From contig DAOVGZ010000043.1 in assembly GCA_030672115.1 (NCBI GenBank), positions 1-8,294 on the forward strand: DNA of 8,294 nucleotides, given 5' to 3'. The stretch comes from a bacterium (GTDB lineage Bacteria > Babelota > Babeliae > Babelales > Vermiphilaceae). The first letter of the stretch is position 1. Each line of letters begins with the position of its first letter. The notes below the pieces were generated by a model. It was not told where the DNA came from and searched no databases. It was given only the letters and a program-made list of their open reading frames with translations. Position numbers and translations under genes: made by a program. This document shows positions 5,746 through 8,294 of the stretch, in pieces.

Positions 5746-6840
5746 TTATTTTTTTACTTTAAATTTTTTATCTAATTTTTCCATTCTTTGCGCAATTCCT
5801 CCATATTCTAAATCTTGAGTATGAAGCATTGCTGGACCAGAAAAACCTTGTTTTCTCATTTCTTGTGCTTTGTCAGAAACTTTATTTCTTGCATGTTCCC
5901 AAAATGGGTGATCAAACGGATCATTTGGTTCTGTTAGTTTTCCTTCATGAATAGAAAATGCTGCACAGGTGACAATTGCACCATCAAAATAAGAGATGCT
6001 AGTACCTTGTTTACAGGGCATTAGTGGTCCATAATGGCTTCCGCGAACCATGCCGGGAACATAATGTCCAATACTGTAGGGTGAAATAATTTCTCCGGTA
6101 GAAGGGAACTGTTTTTGTACGCGAACCAAGTGGATAGGGTCATCTTTTCCTTTAAGTTTGCCGTCGATATTTTTTAGTTGTACAGCACTTACTGCAACTG
6201 CTTGTTCTCTTGTTTTTCTTGACCAAATTGATTGAACAATAAAACGTGAGTTGTCTCGTAAAAGTGCTGCAATATCATATAAATCTTCTGGTGCGTTAAG
6301 TTCGATGGTTCGTTGTGCATCGGTATGTTTTATATCAATAATAACAAAGCGAAACCCTTCATCCATAGAGGGGCTGAGCATAAGGCCAGGGCAATGCATT
6401 GGATCTGCAAAACTTAAATATAACGGAAGGTTATACGCTCCTGGCTCGGTTTTATCTGCTGCAAAAAATAAAAAAGGCTCGCCTGGTCTTTCTTCAAATT
6501 CTAGTTCTGCAACAGCGGGACCCATCCCTTGCACATTGCCAGTAAAAGATTCTTCAAAAATATCTTGGCCAGCGCCGTATAGCCCTTGTTCTTTTGCTTT
6601 TTTACTTCCTGCTACCAGGGCATTCCATCCGAGTGAGTGAATCTTTTTATTATTTTTTCCATGAGTATGTGTCATAAGAATTGCAATATCATCACCGGTA
6701 TGATTGATGAAAAAATCGATAATATCTTTGTTATTGTTTTGTATGTACTTTTTTACAGTAGCTAAAACTTCTTTACTTGGTGTTATATGTCCGCCAATGC
6801 TTCCAATATCAGCTTTAATCACGCTAATTGTTGTTTTCAT
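5746..6840 (-). CDS. Archaeal-type fructose-1,6-bisphosphate aldolase/phosphatase (class V FBPase)
   Basis: A 364-residue protein, slightly shorter at its C-terminus than archaeal members (about 375-400). The family enzyme joins DHAP and glyceraldehyde 3-phosphate and then dephosphorylates the product to fructose 6-phosphate, a one-way gluconeogenic step in the cytoplasm. Family motifs run throughout: I-K-A-D-I-G (8-13) with metal ligands D11 and H18, G49-D-D, G89-A-G-Q-D, M106-G-P-x-V-A-E-x-E-F-E-E-R-P, A128-D-K-T-E-P-G-A-Y-N-L-P-L-Y (128-141), F144-A-D-P-M, G231-K-D-D-P with the expected Schiff-base Lys232, M264-V-R-G-S-H-Y-G-P-L-M-P, and E345-Y near the C-terminus. The notable change is Leu229 where archaeal enzymes have Tyr. 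The ATG has AAGGA upstream at normal spacing. The gene stands alone, converging on gatA. Confidence 0.93.
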   Translation of the reverse strand: MKTTISVIKADIGSIGGHITPSKEVLATVKKYIQNNNKDIIDFFINHTGDDIAILMTHTHGKNNKKIHSLGWNALVAGSKKAKEQGLYGAGQDIFEESFTGNVQGMGPAVAELEFEERPGEPFLFFAADKTEPGAYNLPLYLSFADPMHCPGLMLSPSMDEGFRFVIIDIKHTDAQRTIELNAPEDLYDIAALLRDNSRFIVQSIWSRKTREQAVAVSAVQLKNIDGKLKGKDDPIHLVRVQKQFPSTGEIISPYSIGHYVPGMVRGSHYGPLMPCKQGTSISYFDGAIVTCAAFSIHEGKLTEPNDPFDHPFWEHARNKVSDKAQEMRKQGFSGPAMLHTQDLEYGGIAQRMEKLDKKFKVKK

Positions 6841-6879
6841 TATTTTTCCTTTTTTACTTCATGAATAAAAAATATGTTG

Positions 6880-6885
6880 GTTATA
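6880..6885 (-). promoter_or_regulatory. Possible -10 element of the FBP aldolase/phosphatase gene
   Basis: TATAAC on the minus strand, 5 of 6 consensus bases, lies about 40 nt before the start codon. No good -35 hexamer sits at 16-18 nt spacing. Confidence 0.3.
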
Positions 6886-6931
6886 GCGTAAAAGTTTGGG
6901 AGGAATAATTACAATAAAAAGGAGTATGGCG

Positions 6932-7678
6932 TTATTCGTAAGTGGTTTTTATATTGATATCACAAAATCCGTATGGCATTCCATTGGTGAATGGCATTTG
7001 CATTTGTCGTAAAACACCGTTGATATTTTTCATTATGACTTTTGTTTCTGGTATATCTTTATTGGTTGGGTCGCTTAGTTCATATTTTTTTCCAAGAAGA
7101 TTAAATAATGTTGTCTTAAGATTTTGTTTTTGTTTTTTTGAAAAGTGACTGAAGTTTTGATTGAAACAGTTTTGTTTTGTAATTTTTCTCATATGTTTTG
7201 CCATGTAGCCAATACCTATTTTTTTTTCGCTTTTTGCGTTAATAATATAAGTTATTGCTTTTGGTAGAGGGTATTTATAAGGAATATTATTGCTAAACAA
7301 AAGAATTTTATAGTTTTTATAAAATTTTAATGTTGAAAGTTCGTTTTTTAGAGCTTTTTTTTGTTTTTGATAAGTATTAATAATTTTTTTTTGGTTAATA
7401 GCACTTGGTTGTTTGTTTGTAATTTTATAATAAGTAATTAAAAATTTAAAAAATGGTTCTCCAGCATAACTGTTGATAATCATTTTACGAATTAAGCAAT
7501 TGCAAGATTTTTTTTTGGCAATTGTATTGAGTACTGCAAATTTTTGCAAAAGGTGTGTATTTTTATTGCTATCATATTCCCTTGTTAAGGAAATGATTGC
7601 AGCATTAATAGTTTTGTTTTTCATTGCGTGTGAAAAAGAAACGAAAAAAATAAGTATTAAAATAAATTGTTTTTTCAT
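6932..7678 (-). CDS. Exported protein of unknown function (248 aa), Lys/Asn-rich
   Basis: Not recognised. A classical Sec signal peptide is visible: M-K-K, a hydrophobic core at 5-15 (FILILIFFVSF), and an S-H-A cleavage site at 16-18. The start is secure, with AAGGAG exactly 6 nt before the ATG. The mature protein (about 230 residues) is very rich in Lys, Asn, Gln and Tyr and looks mostly helical, with no further membrane span. It has four Cys (C59, C61, C171, C239), which could form two disulfides after export. Patterns that might help a search are S58-C-N-C-L-I-R-K, I154-G-I-G-Y-M-A-K-H-M, L195-G-K-K-Y-E-L-S-D-P, and the Gly/Pro-containing C-terminus with M234-P-Y-G-F-C-D. The gene is clearly more AT-rich than gatA or the FBPase gene. 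It has its own promoter candidate upstream. Confidence 0.72.
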   Translation of the reverse strand: MKKQFILILIFFVSFSHAMKNKTINAAIISLTREYDSNKNTHLLQKFAVLNTIAKKKSCNCLIRKMIINSYAGEPFFKFLITYYKITNKQPSAINQKKIINTYQKQKKALKNELSTLKFYKNYKILLFSNNIPYKYPLPKAITYIINAKSEKKIGIGYMAKHMRKITKQNCFNQNFSHFSKKQKQNLKTTLFNLLGKKYELSDPTNKDIPETKVIMKNINGVLRQMQMPFTNGMPYGFCDINIKTTYE

Positions 7679-7700
7679 TTTTTTCTCCTTTTTTAAAAGA

Positions 7701-7718
7701 TATCCCTTTTAAAGGATA
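7701..7718. repeat. Imperfect 18-bp palindrome upstream of the exported-protein gene
   Basis: TATCC and GGATA arms surround CTTTTAAA, giving seven matching pairs of nine around the centre. It lies about 23 nt before the ATG at 7678 and overlaps the putative -10. It could be an operator or a chance A/T-rich palindrome. Confidence 0.3.
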
Positions 7719-7741
7719 GCTTGAGTATTGGGAGCAGTAAA
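7713..7741 (-). promoter_or_regulatory. Possible promoter of the 248-aa exported protein gene
   Basis: On the minus strand TTTACT (7736-7741) and TATCCT (7713-7718) are 17 nt apart, each matching 4 of 6 consensus bases. The -35 hexamer is the same as in the candidate before the MATE gene. Weak call. Confidence 0.33.
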
Positions 7742-7759
7742 GAATAAGCAATAAAGAAG

Positions 7760-8294
7760 CTAGTTTATTGTTTGAATTGCTACGTCATACCATATAGATT
7801 TTTGTGTTGCAGGTTGGAATTTATGAAAAGCAACGAGTGGCATATTTTTGATTGAAGTGAGCAATGAGCTGGCTTTTTTTAATTTTTTAATTTCTTTTTT
7901 TAGCATTGGTTTTGTTACGTTCGTTATTTTTGAATATTTATCAAAAAGAATCATTTTATCTTCTAACCATAATTGTTTTCTTTTTATTGCTTCAAATAGT
8001 TGTAATCGCCCGTTACTAGTAAGATGTTTTGTTGTTCCGGTTAAATTATATGGTCGCATGACTGGCTCATGAAATTGTTCAAGGAATCTAAAAAGCTGAA
8101 TAAGTATTGGATTATTTGTAAAATTCTTTACTGATTTTTTTTTAGTTTGTTTAAAAGAATGAGGATTAATCTGTTGTATGTAGTTGCGGATTTTTTTATG
8201 GATAATGCCTTCTTGATTGATTTTATTATTTTGTATGCATTTACTTTTCATATTTATAAACATTAAGTCAATTTTATTGAGGTTTGATTTTTTA
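7760..8294 (-). CDS. Protein of unknown function, 5' end outside window
   Basis: Not recognised. An in-frame ATG lies at 8263, but it has no Shine-Dalgarno sequence and the frame stays open for ten more codons to the right edge, so the gene probably starts outside the window. About 177 residues are visible. They are basic and hydrophilic, with no membrane span or signal peptide in the visible part. Just after a Lys-rich stretch comes N-P-I-L-I-Q-L-F-R-F-L-E-Q-F, then a likely folded segment V-M-R-P-Y-N-L-T-G-T-T. A strongly basic amphipathic helix follows (MLKKEIKKLKKASSLLTSI), and the protein ends near W-Y-D-V-A-I-Q-T-I-N. It ends 81 nt upstream of the 248-aa exported protein gene on the same strand and shares that gene's high A/T content and Lys/Asn bias. 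The reading frame is long enough to be real; the function is unknown. Confidence 0.6.
   Translation of the reverse strand, partial: KKSNLNKIDLMFINMKSKCIQNNKINQEGIIHKKIRNYIQQINPHSFKQTKKKSVKNFTNNPILIQLFRFLEQFHEPVMRPYNLTGTTKHLTSNGRLQLFEAIKRKQLWLEDKMILFDKYSKITNVTKPMLKKEIKKLKKASSLLTSIKNMPLVAFHKFQPATQKSIWYDVAIQTIN

Noticed and set aside
6251..6640. 129-codon plus-strand frame inside the FBP aldolase/phosphatase gene
   Set aside because: It is antisense to a highly conserved gene; its Ser/Pro-rich translation is what antisense of such a gene gives.
1..8294. CRISPR array, tRNA, rRNA, insertion sequence, toxin-antitoxin pair or defence system
   Set aside because: No regularly spaced repeats, cloverleaf, rRNA-like stretch, transposase or small overlapping gene pair could be seen on either strand.

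Overview
This is a low-GC bacterial window, roughly one third G+C by eye and lower still beyond about 6,900. It is densely packed: nine protein genes, two of them cut by the window edges, and no gap longer than about 130 bases. GatC/GatA, RsmG and Shine-Dalgarno sites of the AAGGAG type show that it is bacterial. Very high A/T, many Lys/Asn-rich proteins, several orphan proteins with Sec signal peptides and sparse central metabolism are reminiscent of host-associated lineages such as Candidatus Dependentiae (TM6). That assignment is a guess from style and not from a marker gene. I saw no rRNA, tRNA, CRISPR array, transposase or phage gene.

Layout. Minus strand, 1-815: a sugar-phosphate enzyme of the OMP-decarboxylase suprafamily (hexulose-6-phosphate synthase / keto-gulonate-phosphate decarboxylase type), followed 3 nt later by the start of an exported protein that runs off the left edge. 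Minus strand, 906-1637: an exported protein of unknown function. It diverges from rsmG (plus, 1765-2418), a 16S rRNA methyltransferase with a TTG start. A hairpin at the rsmG stop separates it from a tight plus-strand unit (2517-5671): MATE-type transporter, gatC, gatA. A strong bidirectional terminator (5698-5735) lies between gatA and a convergent minus-strand gene for an archaeal-type fructose-1,6-bisphosphate aldolase/phosphatase (5746-6840). Two unrecognised AT-rich minus-strand genes follow. One (6932-7678) has a signal peptide; the other (7760 to the right edge) is open at its 5' end.

How the parts fit. gatC and gatA encode two of the three subunits of the tRNA-dependent amidotransferase; gatB is not in the window. 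FBP aldolase/phosphatase would make fructose 6-phosphate from triose phosphates. If the first gene really is a hexulose-phosphate synthase, it could help convert fructose 6-phosphate to ribulose 5-phosphate, as archaea without an oxidative pentose phosphate pathway do. Its isomerase partner is not here, so this link is inferred.

I found no convincing new multi-gene system. The points most worth following up are active-site changes: Leu at the usual Tyr position three residues before the Schiff-base Lys of the aldolase/phosphatase, and a mixed active site in the hexulose-phosphate-synthase-like enzyme. The exported orphan proteins come next.
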